Assembly: GCA_029706075.1 (NCBI GenBank)
Contig: JAINUG010000047.1
Coordinates: 1,248,675-1,312,674 of the forward strand
DNA from: Aldrovandia affinis
Lineage: Eukaryota > Chordata > Actinopteri > Notacanthiformes > Halosauridae
Length of the DNA: 64,000 nt
Direction: 5' to 3'
Under the pieces are notes generated by a model. It was given only the letters and a program-made list of their open reading frames with translations, made no database searches and had not been told where the DNA came from. This document shows positions 23,818-37,149 of the stretch, in pieces; the stretch's first letter is position 1; each line of letters starts with the position of its first letter. Made by a program: the position numbers and the translations under genes.

Positions 23818-24735
23818 AAAAGTCACATAAAACTGCAGTGCAGAACATAGACCAGACCAGTGAAACTAAAATTGTACTATTTCCACTGACTCAAGCGATG
23901 CAACAGCAGTTCTTCGCGACTGCTATTTCAGTTATGTGTTTTCGCGCTGGTATGGTGTAGTGTACCATGTCCCAAAAACCCTTGTTTTCCACAACACTAT
24001 AAGGCTTATGGCCTTACAGATGAACACTGCCTCAGACACTGTAAATTAACGCCTAGTCCAGTTTTGGCTGTTTGGGATCCACAAATGTAGTCGCTGCACC
24101 AATGTCGGAAAACATTGGTGTGGTGCCTAGTCAGATGAGACTGCCTAAGTTTGTTGTGTTACTGAAGTATTTCAATACCGAATGGCAAAGCTTACAGTCA
24201 GCATTATTTTGATCCGCTTTGGTTTTGAAAAATGCTCCCAAACATCTGCCTTGAGACTAGCAGGCGTACGCATGGGAGGTGGGGGTGCTGCAACATCCGC
24301 TGTCATGAACAGTTTTCTTATATAGTATAAGTATATATCATATTTACAATAAAGACAAAAAATGAGTGTGCGTCTGGGTGTCATAATTTAAACTGTGGGA
24401 GGTGCAGAATGGAGGTTAAAAAAAGTTCATACAAAAAAACATTTGATCGACCAATAACCTAATAGTCGCTTAAAAAAAAAAAAAATCAACGTAGCTAGCA
24501 ATGCAAGCAAGTTAGCTACCTTTCAAGAAGTAACCACAGCTGTTGTGTTTTTACATTTATATTCAAAATGTCTCAAAAACAAATTTGAGAATTCAAAAAG
24601 CCTGCAACAGCTTTGTGACTGTTGTGATTATAAGGTAAGACCTGATGTAAAACAAACCTGCTGCTGCTCATCACAAGTTATGTTAATGCAATTTTAGAGG
24701 ACATAAGTAACTATTTTAGCAAGCAGTAGTAGCTA

Positions 24736-25849
24736 CACTATATGGCCAAAAGTCAGTGGACATCCCTACTAATTATTGAGTTCAGGTGTTTCAGCCACAC
24801 CCATTGCCAACAGGTGCATAAAATCCAGCACATAGCCATGCAACCTCCACAGATAAACATTTAGAATTCAGAATGGTTCGTAAAGAGCTCAGTGACTTTA
24901 AACACGGCACTGTCATAGGATGCCACCTTTGCCACAAGTCAGTTCGTGAAATTTCTGCCCTACTAGATCAATGGTCAACTATTATTGGGAAGTGGAAGCG
25001 TCTAGGAGCAACAACAGCTTGGCCACGAAGTGGTAGACCACGCAAACTCACAGAGCGGGGCCGACGAGTGCTGAAGCGCATAGTGCGTAAAAATCACCTA
25101 TCATCTGCTACATCACTCACTACAGAGTACCAAACTGCCTCTGGAAGCACCATCAGCACAAGAACTGTGTGTCGGGAGCTTCATGGAATGGGTTTCCATG
25201 GCCGAGCAGCTGCACACAAGCCTCACATCTCCATGCGCAATGCCAAGCGTCGGCTGGAGTGGTGTAAAGCACGCCGCAACTGGACTCTGGAGCAGTGGGA
25301 ACGTGTTCTTTGGAGTGATCAATCTGGCAGTCTGATGGACGAATCTGGGTTTGGGTAGGCCCCTTAGTTCCAGTGAAGGGTAGTCTTAATGTTACAGGAT
25401 ACGAAGACATCTTAGCCAATTAGGCGCTTCCAACTTTGTGGCAACAGTTTGGGTAAGGCCCTTTGCTGTTCTAGCATGATTGTGCCCCTGTGCACAAAGC
25501 GAGGTCCATAAAGACATGGTTAGACGAGTTTGGTGTGGAGGAACTTGATTGGACTGCACAGAGCCCTGACCTCAACCCCATTGAACACCTTTTGGGAGGA
25601 ATTAGAACGCCGATTCCGAGCCAGGCCTTCTCGTCCAACATCAATGCCTGACCTCACAGATGCTCTTTTGGCTGAATGGGCACAAATTCCCACAGACACA
25701 CTCCAAAATCTTGTGGAAAGCCTTCCCAGAAGAGTGGCAGCTGTCATAGCCGCAACTCCATATTAATGCCCATGGTTTTAGAATGGGATGTCCAACAAGC
25801 TCATATAGGTGTGATGGTCAGGTGTCCACTGAATTTTGGCCATATAGTG
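24736..25849 (+). mobile_element. Tc1-like transposon (CACTATATGGCCAAAA family) with internal deletion
   Basis: The terminal repeats CACTATATGGCCAAAAGT and ...TTTTGGCCATATAGTG are flanked by TA at 24734-24735 and 25850-25851. This terminus is widespread among fish Tc1 elements. It encodes a plus-strand transposase (below) that has lost a central segment. At 1114 bp it is shorter than full-length family members. It is nested in the hAT element at 23097-26428. Confidence 0.9.
24873..25766 (+). pseudogene. Tc1-like transposase, internally deleted and frameshifted
   Basis: ATG 24873 opens MVRKELSDFKHGTVIGCHLC, the first helix-turn-helix. A basic GRPRKL linker (AT-hook-like) follows near residue 55. 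The region RNWTLEQWERVLWSDQSG carries the first catalytic Asp in the W-S-D block. After DESGFG the frame hits a stop at about 25358, and the expected segment up to GPLVP is missing. C-terminal sequence resumes in other frames: HDCAPVHKAR with the second catalytic Asp near 25480, [15 protein letters not shown] near 25550 with the third acidic block, and LERRFRARPSRPTSMPDLTD to 25766. The first 160 codons are uninterrupted, so decay is recent compared with other Tc1 copies here, but it cannot make active enzyme. Confidence 0.88.
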
Positions 25850-26436
25850 TAGTTCTTTGCCTTGACAACCAAGCCAGGTTCCCAGGCTGAACTGCAGCTC
25901 TGTGACAGCCAGCACTAACGTACTGTTAGTGTTTTATCTTGTTTTCATGTTCTGGCCATGTTCTTCTACTTGTCACTACAATTGAAATATGTATTTAATA
26001 ACTTGAAACAGTAAATGCATTACAAATGGCATGTCAGGTAACTGAATTCTCCATCAAAATTATACGAAACAATACTATTCAATCCCCACTGCGTTATTAT
26101 AACGTTATATTTGTTCGTTTTGGATTTGGTTTGTTTCGGATTTTCTGCACCCCAAAACATCTTCCGGCGCCTCTGCTATTAGGTGCTGGCTTTATGCTTT
26201 ATGCCATTGCTAATGCCCGGAGGGTTCAATGGGCCTTCTGTGCTACTTGAAGTAGCTGTGAAAAGATCACTGGAGTGACACCTACAGGTGTGAGTTCTTG
26301 ATAAAAGAAAAACTAAATCAGCTCGTTTTATAATGTAAAGATCGATACCTCGATACCTGAATCGATACTGAATTGGAAAAAATAAAATCGATATGTATTG
26401 GTGTATTGATTTCTTGTACCCACCTCTACTCTACAT

Positions 26437-27449
26437 AGGTATTAAAGAGAACAGCATTCCCAACTAATTTGCTGTTAGAAACATACATGCACTATACGTT
26501 TACCTCAGAAAGAATGTCATATTTTAGTGAATTAATTTTGTGTCCTGTAACTCTTAATATTACCAATTTCGAAAATATGTGGAATGTAAATATGAATTTA
26601 TGCAATGCAAATATGCAATTTATGATGTTCTTTAAAAAAGAATATATATATATCTATCCTTTTGTTTAAAAAACTACTTTGTTCCTTAATCTAGCCCAGT
26701 TGAATTTGGGGTGGACAGCTCAGGGATCAAACAAGTCTTTCAAGGACCAAGAAAGAGTAGAAGGAAAAATAAGAAGTTTCCCAAAAAGTGATAAACAAAA
26801 TGTGAGGGCCATTGCACATGTCCGGAGCTAATCCCAGTAGCGGCTAGTTCAACTGGGAGGCAGCACAGCCGGTCCCAGATCGAGAGTAAATAACCACCGC
26901 TCGCATTCCGTGCTGACAGAAGGATATCGACTGGTTTCCATCTCCTGAACAGCAGCAGAAGACATTATCTGGTCCCTGATAAGGGATTTGTGTGTCCAGA
27001 TATTCTTGTATAAACACAAATGGTAAACAGTTTAAGAGTACAGGGTGCTGTGCACTGACCCCAGAGTTAAAACATACAACTAACTGCTTTTTTTTGCATG
27101 AAAATGTAGATGTAATGTTTTCTTTGAGCAAGGTTCAGCATAGTATAAAACATTACTCATTCAAAAAGCAAAGGGTCACTTATGTACCAGGTGGTTCGAG
27201 ATTATTAATGTTTTATTCACATAGTTAAGATCTCAATCTATTCACGTACTTAAAGTGAACACAGTTTAGACACAAATTCCTTTACCCTTTGTTTAATGTG
27301 TCAGTTAAATGACCAAATAAAGAAATTCCAAAGTACCAATGTCACTTTGTAAAATAGCAAATGGTAGAGCACTTTTGAATCCAAAAGCATATATTTTTTG
27401 ATTGCAATAAATGCAGTCATGTCTTTGTAATGTTTTTCATTTTAGAATT
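26437..27449. other. AT-rich non-coding sequence
   Basis: Includes a short (AT)n at about 26643-26653. No gene was recognised. Confidence 0.35.
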
Positions 27450-27760
27450 ACTCTTAGGATGATTGTAACAAACCACATTAGCATGTTTATTGCTATTTTT
27501 GATGTTATTGTTGACCCCATAAACATCTCAAATGAGATTCTAAAAGATGCTAATGACAGGCTGGAGTTAAAGGTTGTCAAATTCCTTCCGTGCTGTTTAT
27601 AATGCCAGATAACACAATGTAACCAAAAAGACTGCACGATGGCATTAATGCCAGGGCTCAATAATCTGCCAGCAAAAGGCCCGCATGCTGGGAACTGCTG
27701 AGTCAATGACGTTTCCCACTGTGGTGGCCTGGGAATGGGCCAACTAGGGCATTCAGTTCT
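27450..27760. promoter_or_regulatory. Candidate conserved non-coding stretch
   Basis: Unique-looking sequence with repeated ATTAGC, TAATGACAG, GGCATTAATGCC (a homeodomain-like palindrome near 27640) and TGAGTCAATGACG (an AP-1/CRE-like word near 27700). No protein-like frame. Regulatory function is inference. Confidence 0.26.
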
Positions 27761-29329
27761 AAAGGGTCTGCTGGAGCGTGCTCAGTTGATAAAGACCTGC
27801 CAAGTTGTTCACATTATTTTCTACATATTACATATTTGGGTATTATAAAACACCGATAATACAACATCTCCTCACTATACTTTATTGTTTTCCCTGTCAT
27901 ATAAGTACAATTTATTTTATCTCTTTAGATGGTTTGCTAGAATTACAGCAACTGCCATTTCTTATCTACGAATGATTGAGGGACAGTACAGAACAAAATG
28001 TTTTATATGTACCAACCCAAACTGGAATTTGGTGGTGGGGGTGGGAGGGAGAAATGGTTGTATAATAATGTGTATGTTTCAGAATACCCCAGCCAGAGGT
28101 AGCGTATTGTGAAATAACTGATCTGACGCTGTTGAAATTACTTAATATAATTACTTAAATATTTATATTCTCCAATATCTTTCTTGCAGTACACTGTGCT
28201 TTATGTTCTCTTTGAAAAAATCTTTGAAAAATTGCATTCCCATTTTACTGCGATGCTCCAAAATTGAAGAATGTAAGAAATGTAAGAATGACCTCTACCT
28301 GTGGTTGATAACGGCAAAAATACTATCCATCTGTGCTCTCAAAAGCAAAAACTTAAAAAGGAAAAAAACTAAGAACATATTTGTCTCCATCTCAGAAAAA
28401 CTGAAACCTACTGGTCAAGAAAAAATAGAAGAATCACAGACCGGACTGTGAGTTTAAAGCTAGCGAGGGATGGTTCTAGTGGTTTCATAAAAGCAAACAA
28501 GCATTAAAACACATGTTTTATCATACATGAGTAGATACTGTGGTTTTTGTTACATTTTTTCCTTCAGAAACTCACTCCCTTCTAAAACTCTGCTTTGTCA
28601 TGACCCCCAACAAGCACACCTTATCGAGGGGATGCATAATTGGGAGTGCATTGTGCTAGAAGACCTTGGTAAATAAACAAAGATAGTGAATTTTTGAAAG
28701 ACGATGCGGTCTGCTCTTGCGTGTCTTGGTGAACCGCTCTCTTTTTCTTCTGATGTGTAATTAGAAAGCTCTTATACTAAGAATTCTCCTCATTCCAGAA
28801 CAGGCTCACCTGGTTTTTGTCCCCAGATCTGTCATTATATGGTAGTTAGGTAGGGTGACAGGTTTGATTAGAGGACTAATTCACTAGATAACAATCTGCA
28901 GTCCACCCCAGTATAGGTCAAGGAGTAGGAATGTTACAGTCCTCCAATAAGAAAATTATCAGGTTATTGCTGAAGGTTATACACTGTCAGAGATTTCCTA
29001 AGATGTCAGTGGATGTCTTATGGCCCTGCTGCATATGTGCCCATTATAAAGCAATATGGAATGAGAGCCCCTGGAGCCCACTTTGCTTCATGCCTACCAG
29101 CACCCCCTAGCTGTGCAATATTCATGATATACTATGGGTTTGAGTTCCATATTGCTTTTATAAAATGGTATCAACATATATCTGGTAAGAATTTACCAGA
29201 GAATGAAAACACAACTTTAAAATGAATGTTTTTAAAGGATTATATTGTGTATCCTTCAGCTGGATTTATTTGGTTACTAAGCAAAGATATAATTCCGTTG
29301 TTTGGACCTAATTTAACTCGTTAGTTAAA
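27761..29329. other. Non-coding sequence, nothing recognised
   Basis: An 82-codon Lys-rich frame at 28203-28451 lies in A-rich DNA and shows no family. No splice-bounded exon was identified. Confidence 0.38.
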
Positions 29330-29520
29330 GCTCGCTAGCTAATAAAATGCTAGCTAGCTGTCAAAGCAAACTACAAAAATAACACCAAATGCACATTAGC
29401 TACATTAGTTACATTAACAAAATCAAAATGTCACTTTTCCTTATTGTATGCATTCATTTGGAAATTGCTAGTCAAGGTGCAGTTACTGAAGTAACGTTAG
29501 CTAGCTAGCTGTCAATGCAG
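29330..29520 (+). repeat. TAGC-rich direct repeat pair
   Basis: GCTAGCTAGCTGTCAAAGCA at 29349-29368 recurs with one change (GCTAGCTAGCTGTCAATGCA) at 29500-29519, start to start 151 bp. TAGC patches also occur inside the hAT elements of this window, so this may be the residue of a related element. Confidence 0.55.
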
Positions 29521-30659
29521 GTGGAGGTGGCCTTAATCTGTTTCACCGGTGAAATTTTGCACTGCTCGTTTCTTGTTCTCCAGTGCCGGCTAGTAATAGC
29601 TTTGTAGAGAGAGCTTTCATGTGGCCACTGACTGCTATTATCTCCCTTGCTTGCTCCCTAGCATCGGACAGCTTCTGGATGGTGGTGCTAATGCGCAATG
29701 ATATTCAAATGATTCTGTTTACCCATGGTATACCAGGGATTATGGTCACAGCTGAAATGCAAACTGAACAATAGAAACAATGGACTGGAACTACCTATTT
29801 TATCATGTTGAATTAGCATTATTCAGTACATTACAGTATCATACATTTCAATTAATTGTGCGTTAGCTTTTTCCATCACTGAATTATGTCCAGATATGTC
29901 AAGAAATTTGGCTTTTTGCATGGCATACTGTAATTTCTGAGATTTGTATTTAGTAGTTGTATTTGAGATTAGTAGTTGATGTGCAAAGGCTTCTGTTCTT
30001 CAACTTGATTGATTGCACCAAAGCCTTTCATATAGCAAGACATAATAAGAGATGATAGAAGTGCTCATAAACTAGACCATTGATGAAACATTGGTGTTGT
30101 AACATATATATGAATCTGCTAGTTAACAGTGGATCCCTTTCAAATAAAATAAAAAACATGACCTTTTCATTTCAAATGGTAGTTTACATAAATATATGTA
30201 AATAACATCAAACAAAACAGACAAAATATGCTTTTTCAACCAAAAAAACTAATTTGCAAAGTGTAAGAATTGAATTATCTTTCAGATAAAAATTTCACCG
30301 GATGGGAACATTTCTGTCCACTAATCCAAGCCTCAGGCCCGCTGTTCTTTTTTTATCATAAAAGCTTTTTATCATGCAGGGTCGGGTTAATATTTGAATT
30401 GTAGTCAGGGTGACATTGAGTAATTCATAGAGGTCACTGTGTACTGCAAATAGACGAGGGGAGGATTCTGGGTTTAATGGGCCGTGTCTATTAAGCATAT
30501 AAATGAATACTTTATCTGTGCACATTAAACCACTCTCCTGAAAGGTACAGTTAAACATTAGACAAGGTACGGTTGGTTCTAGACAAGCATAGACACACTT
30601 GCGCACTGAGGAATAACAGTAGGCAGTATAATTTTTATCGAAAAAAAAAATGAAGCTCA
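29521..30659. other. Non-coding sequence, nothing recognised
   Basis: AT-rich sequence without repeat family or exon. A 121-codon minus-strand frame at 30295-30660 has no recognisable features. Confidence 0.35.
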
Positions 30660-31010
30660 TTTGCCTTTTTTTTTTGCAAGATCATGGAAACTTTGGCCCA
30701 AAAGGCAGTTCACGTGATCCATGATAACACATCACCAGCCCACACTGCTATGTCCCTGCACCAAAGCCATTTTTACATCTGTAGGTTTGACATTCCAGCC
30801 ATACATGCTAATTCAGAGTGGATAAAAGGGTAAGATTTGGCGTAGATTAGCCAAAGTAAACGAGCGAGCGACAGCCAGCCCCCTCGTCTGACTTTCGCTT
30901 TGTTAAAATGAACATTCATATGCTCCTGACCCCCAAACACAAATATGTACAGCAGCAGAGGGCTTTGATGTGGTCTAGTCAGCCCTGGTGTCACTGGGTT
31001 TAAGCTGTAA
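30660..31010. promoter_or_regulatory. Candidate regulatory or conserved non-coding stretch
   Basis: Balanced unique sequence with GTTCACGTGATCC (CACGTG core near 30710), GAGCGAGCGACAGCC and CATTCATATGC words. Proposed from texture only. Confidence 0.22.
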
Positions 31011-32103
31011 TGACTAACTGGCTGCCAGTCCCCCTCATTTCATTTGTCTGTTTTTCACTACAGCATCGTATGTGTCTGCTATTGTATGAATGCACATAGA
31101 CACGTATAATCAGGAGGTTGTATTTGGAAAAGAATTCAATAAAGTAAGCTTCTCTTTAGCATTAGATTTATTCAGTTCTAACTGCTGTAGTCCACCTGTT
31201 CATAACAAAAAAAAATGGTAATCAGTGAAATTCACACAGTGATGGTATCGGTGGTTGATGTTACAGTGAAAGAATTCAAATTATTTTGTAAGTAGATACG
31301 GTAATTGCCTTGTTCATCAGGTTTACATTGGTGAAATGTCATTGATAGTGATTCATAACATTGATTAAGTGTTTTCAGTTGTGCTGTTTTTGGACTAGAT
31401 TACCTCTCATTGGTCAATCTTTCTAAGTGCCATAGAACTATGCTTCTTGCCGTTGGTGGACTTTTGTATGGTTGTGGTACATTTTAATCTATTTGCTATG
31501 ACATCACAGACATGGTGGCCAGAATACTTGGCTTTAACTCTAGACAGTTTAGAATTGCAGCTCAAATTAGTTTGAAAAATAATGTTTTGGATCGAATCAA
31601 AATCTTTGGGGTAGTAGAAGCTACTGGTTCTGAGAAAAGCAGGAGAGATTTGGGGATAACATCTGTTCACAGTGAAGACTGATCACTACCTGTGAATTCC
31701 CTGAATTTTTGAATTTTTTCCTATTCCCCCCTATTTTTATTCCCCCTGTGAATTTGGCCTCCCTGATCATGATTTTCACATAATCAAATAGTCTTATCTC
31801 TGGCTTTTCTTTGATGCCTCTGTCCAACAGTTTCGTGCTTTTTTGGGGAAACCTATGTTTGCCAGGTAAAGCTTGTATCTTACTGTAGCTCAGTTGAAAT
31901 CTAACTTAGTATGTCACGTCAGTTAACTTAGTTTATAGTTGCTACCTTGCTAACTAGGCAACTACAAAAAACATTGATATGTATGTTGCAGGGTAATTCC
32001 AAATGTATCTAGCTGGCTAATCAACAGATTGAATGAGACCATGAAGTTAGTATTGTGTACATAAAAAGTACTCAAAAATTCTTGGGCATTAGAATTCAAT
32101 ATC
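31011..32103. other. Non-coding sequence, nothing recognised
   Basis: AT-rich; short frames on the minus strand at 31407-31827 show no domain. Confidence 0.35.
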
Positions 32104-33413
32104 TTCAATATCCGTTTTTATTCATACAGATAAAGATGAACAAAAGAGATCGTATCAAATAAACTATCAAGTAATGAGGTATATTTTATGCACAAAGCAC
32201 AATCGAACCGTTCAAGAATCACAAATATTCACATCCCTTTTATCAGTACTTTCTGGTTCCTCCCTTGGCCATTATAACAACAAGTAGTCACCTTCTGTAG
32301 TGTCATACAAGGGCTCAAAACCACAAATGTTCAATTGTATTCAGGTCTGGAGATTGAGATGGCCACATTGATCTTGTGCTCTGTCAACCATTTCTTAGTT
32401 TCATTGGACGTATGTTTGGGATCGTTGTCTTGTTGGAAGGCCAATCTGCGGCCAAGGTGTAGCTTCCTGGCAGAGGGAACAAGATTTTGGTACATTCTGG
32501 AGTTCATGGTTCCATATATTTTAATAAGGGCCCCAGGGCCTGTGGATGCAAAACAACTCATCACTCACAAATCATTAAAGATCCACCACTATGTTTCACC
32601 GTAGGCATGAGGTGCTTTTCAACATTACTTGCAGTCTTTGGACGCCAAACATAGCACTGATGTGCATGTCCAAAAACCTTGATTCAGCCACAAGACACGG
32701 TTCCAATTGTAGTTCAGATGTATTCAAGACTCCTTTTCGGTGAATTGTCTTCAAAAGAGGCTTCCTTCTTGCAACCCTGCCATAAGGCCATTGTCATGTA
32801 GGCATTGTCGAATGGTAGCTTTAGACACCTTGTAACCCCAAGATACCAGGTTGTTTTGGAGATCTTGAACTGTGCCCCTTGGACTTCTTTTTGCCTCTTG
32901 AACCATCCGTCTCACTACAGATGGGGGCAAAATAGACTTGTGTCCTCTACCTGGCATGTTAGCCACACTTCAAGTGGCCTTAAACTTCATAATAATTGAC
33001 ACAACAGTGGAAAGTGGTATATTTTAACTTTTTTGTATTTTGTAGCCACCTCCTGATCTGTAGAGGTCAATAACCTTTTGTCTGATGCTTTCAGGGAGTT
33101 ATTTGCCTTTCACCATGATGATGGCTGACCACAGTATTTCAAACGTGTGTTCCCTCCATTTTATACCCAAGGAAAACAGGAAACCATTGTAGGCCACTGT
33201 ATAGTTCCATAACCTTCCAATTAACTTCAATTAAGTTGTATATTTATGAAGATTTGTTTTTGTTGGATTACATTTCAAAGAATAGTTAGGAGTATGAACA
33301 ATTGTGATCCAATTTTTTGAGCATAAAATATACCTCATTACTTATATAGTTTATTTTATACAATCTCTTTTGTTCATCTTTATCAATGGTATGAATACAA
33401 ACTGAGCCTACTG
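32104..33413 (-). mobile_element. Tc1-like transposon with long inverted repeats, minus orientation
   Basis: The left repeat (TAAAGATGAACAAAAGAGAT, then AATGAGGTATATTTTATGC) pairs with the inverted right repeat (GCATAAAATATACCTCATTA, then ATCTCTTTTGTTCATCTTTA). The right end CAGTAGGCTCAGTTTGTATT (minus strand) abuts TA at 33414-33415. The left end is eroded and approximate. The coding strand is minus. It is a different family from the 6-kb and 34-kb copies. Confidence 0.85.
32331..33116 (-). pseudogene. Broken Tc1-like transposase
   Basis: The start at about 33116 reads MVKGK, then a stop, then LPESIRQKVIDLYRSGGGYK (first helix-turn-helix). The next readable part at 32751-32966 holds the GRGHKS linker and the second helix-turn-helix (TVQDLQNNLVSWGYKVSKAT). 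The C-terminal part at 32331-32564 contains FQQDNDPKHTSNETKKWL, with the second catalytic Asp block. Multiple stops and frame changes make it non-functional. Confidence 0.8.
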
Positions 33414-33415
33414 TA

Positions 33416-34321
33416 TATCTCTCTCACATGGTAAGATCACATTTAGTAAATTATTGACAATATATTTTAGTTTTGAGAGATAAAGAGAGTGCATAATAGG
33501 ATGTTAGGAGAATAGACTGAAAGCCCTGACCTGGCCAAACTGGTGCCTCATTCTTTTGAAACCTAAATATATACATTTTCTGATTTAAAGATTTCTTAAT
33601 TAAGATTATTTCCTCAAATTAGTCTTTGTTTCTATGGACCATTGTGAGTGTCAGTCAGTTGTTTCTACTGTCATTGACTACAGAGTGGTCTGAAATGGAT
33701 TTCCATAAACAACACAACAGACAAGCCACACTTTAAATCATTCTGCTCTGCAGAAACTTTAAAGCTAATGCCCCAACTTTGATGTGCAGATGTCTTTTCC
33801 CAAAGGAAGAATCAGCAACATGCTCATTTTTCCATTTCAGGGGCACACTAATGTTTAAGCTGCATAATATCTACATCACATCTGTTATTTATCAATTGTG
33901 CAGTTCCCTTGTATTCTGATGTCTTTAACCAGTGTCTCCTGTGAAATCCAGGGCCTGACATTTCCTTTGGCACAAATGTTGATTATTCCCCATAGCCACA
34001 TGGCAGCCAAACCTTAATTTACTAATACTTAATATACTTACTGTACTGCGTAACCGAGTATTTTGTATATTGTTAGATTAGGGAACCTGCCCCACAATTG
34101 TCATTACATGGATGGGTGAAATTAGGAAAACATCATGCTCATCATTGAAACCTGTATATCCTGAATGTACACAAGACAGTCTTACCCTCCTCCCCCGCAG
34201 TAAAGAGTGATGTTTATCAGATAGACGCAAACCTTGTGAGGTGTCCTGCCTTTTGAAAGACAAAACAAAAAAAGGTTTGATTATACAATGAACTTTTTTT
34301 GTTCATTTCACATATGTCAGA
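33416..34321. other. Non-coding sequence, nothing recognised
   Basis: AT-rich sequence between two Tc1 elements; no exon or repeat family was recognised. Confidence 0.35.
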
Positions 34322-34323
34322 TA

Positions 34324-35510
<1,187 letters not shown>

Positions 35511-35512
35511 TA

Positions 35513-36500
35513 CATATAATAACACATATTGTGTGGACACACTATTGTTTAAATGTCAAATAAGCATTATCTATTGCATTGTAGTGCCAGGTAAAGAAAG
35601 AGCCAGCTCATAAATGCCAATAATATATTCAACTAAAGTAATTGATATCACAGGACATTTTTGGCACTTTGTGCATACTTTGTATGATTGTAGAATATAG
35701 ATAAAGGAAGATAAAGAATGTGTCATAGAAAACACTTCCTTAAATGTTTAACTCAAAGTGCAAGCCTCTATAAAGAACATTTAATTCCATTAACTATTGT
35801 TATGTAATTATTCATTTGACTATTTGACATTGCTATCCATGGCTGCTTAGATAAAACAACTTGGGTTAAATCCCTTAAAATAAACAGCAGTATCAGCTTA
35901 AAATAAACAGCTGGTATCCTAACAGGGATTCCAAACCTTGTGGTTACTAGTCTGCTTCCCTGTCCACTACTTCATAGTGAAACCTTGTGTAAATATGGTG
36001 TAAGCTTAGGTTAACACAACATAATCAACTGTGTGCCATCAGTGCCAAAGCCATATCACTTTACAACCCATGTCTTAGTTTTCATACCTGCTCTTTGAAA
36101 TTAAACTAGAATGAGTTTTAAATGTTAGCTGTCCCTTTAAATGTTTTTTGCTCTGTTGTAAATCAGTTAATTAATCAATCAATCAATAGGTGTTATAGTG
36201 AAAGTCCACTGAAACATACTTAACTGTGGTTTTTATAATATGATCTGTGAAAAGACATTGTCGTTTCAGTGCTGATTGAGAAGAAGGAATCAGTGAAATA
36301 TCACAGTACATGCAGATGAATAATTTCATCGAACATGCACGGATGGGCATCAGGGATAACATATAGGCAATTGCCTTGACAAGGATTTTATTGGAATAGA
36401 GTCAATTTGTAAACATGGCAACAGTTGTTTAATGGAAAATTTAAAACTGGGAAAACTTGGAATTTTTGCTAGGGAACACAAATGTTACTATTTAAGTATT
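35513..36500. other. Non-coding sequence, nothing recognised
   Basis: AT-rich; includes a short duplication of CTTAAAATAAACAGC-like sequence (35873-35912). No gene was seen. Confidence 0.35.
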
Positions 36501-36502
36501 CA

Positions 36503-36610
36503 AATCAAATCAAATGTATTTGTATAGCGCTTTTCACAATTGAATTGTCAGAAAACGCTTAACAGAGGGGGAACCCATGATTCACATGAATCAACGGGGC
36601 AAACAACATT
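36503..36610 (-). repeat. Retroposon 3' end, minus orientation
   Basis: Read on the minus strand it ends ...GAAAAGCGCTATACAAATACATTTGATTTGATTTGA. The AAGCGCTATA-AAATA word with a TTTGAT tail is the common 3' end of teleost LINE/SINE-type retroposons. How far the body extends to the right is unclear. Confidence 0.55.
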
Positions 36611-37149
36611 ACTTTATACCTCTCCCTGATTATATGCCGTTATCGCATTAGTGATGGGGAAAGCATCCCCTTAGTTATGTGCATAAAGACTGAGTTGTGT
36701 TCCAATTGAGCGCCTTTGCCTCTATCATTCCCTTGGAATGAGGAAGACCGCTTTTGTCTCAAGAGTTTGAATCATTATATTCTCTGCAGAAAGGACCGGA
36801 CCTGGGTAATATGAATACAAATTACAGGAATCAATTGGAAATGTACATGTTTCTGAGTGTATGGTATACATTTATAAAATAAATGTATTCCCTTCAAGAA
36901 GCGTATTTATTGTAGAAATGTTCCCTCCCCCACCACATTGAAATGCAAAGTAAGCAGGTGAACTGCACTGTGCTCAGCCATAGTAACGTTGTTATTATAA
37001 TGTGTATAAATTACTGATAATGTATTCATTTGAAAATGGGAGACCATTAGAACCGAGTAGCTATTGCCTGAGGGCCTTATTTTGCCTGCGGCTCGTCTTT
37101 ATTTGGCCCTTTGATGGGAAAACACACTTGGGCATATACGTTTATCTTT

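Larger units (their letters stand above)
23097..26428. mobile_element. hAT-superfamily element with perfect 8-bp duplication, carrying nested SINE and Tc1 insertions
   Basis: The ends read TAGGGCTGGGTA (left) and, on the opposite strand, TAGAGGTGGGTA (right), 10 of 12 matching. Sub-terminal ATCGATAC-type repeats lie near 26340-26400. The target duplication CTCTACAT is identical at 23089-23096 and 26429-26436. No transposase was recognised. The element contains a complete SINE (23440-23817) and a Tc1 copy (24736-25849), each with its own target duplication, so both arrived later. Without them it would be about 1.8 kb. Internal oddities are a direct duplication of ATGCCTTTGAAAATAGTGCAA-like sequence (23300-23385) and a small CACCAATGT/ACATTGGTG hairpin near 24096. 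Confidence 0.85.
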
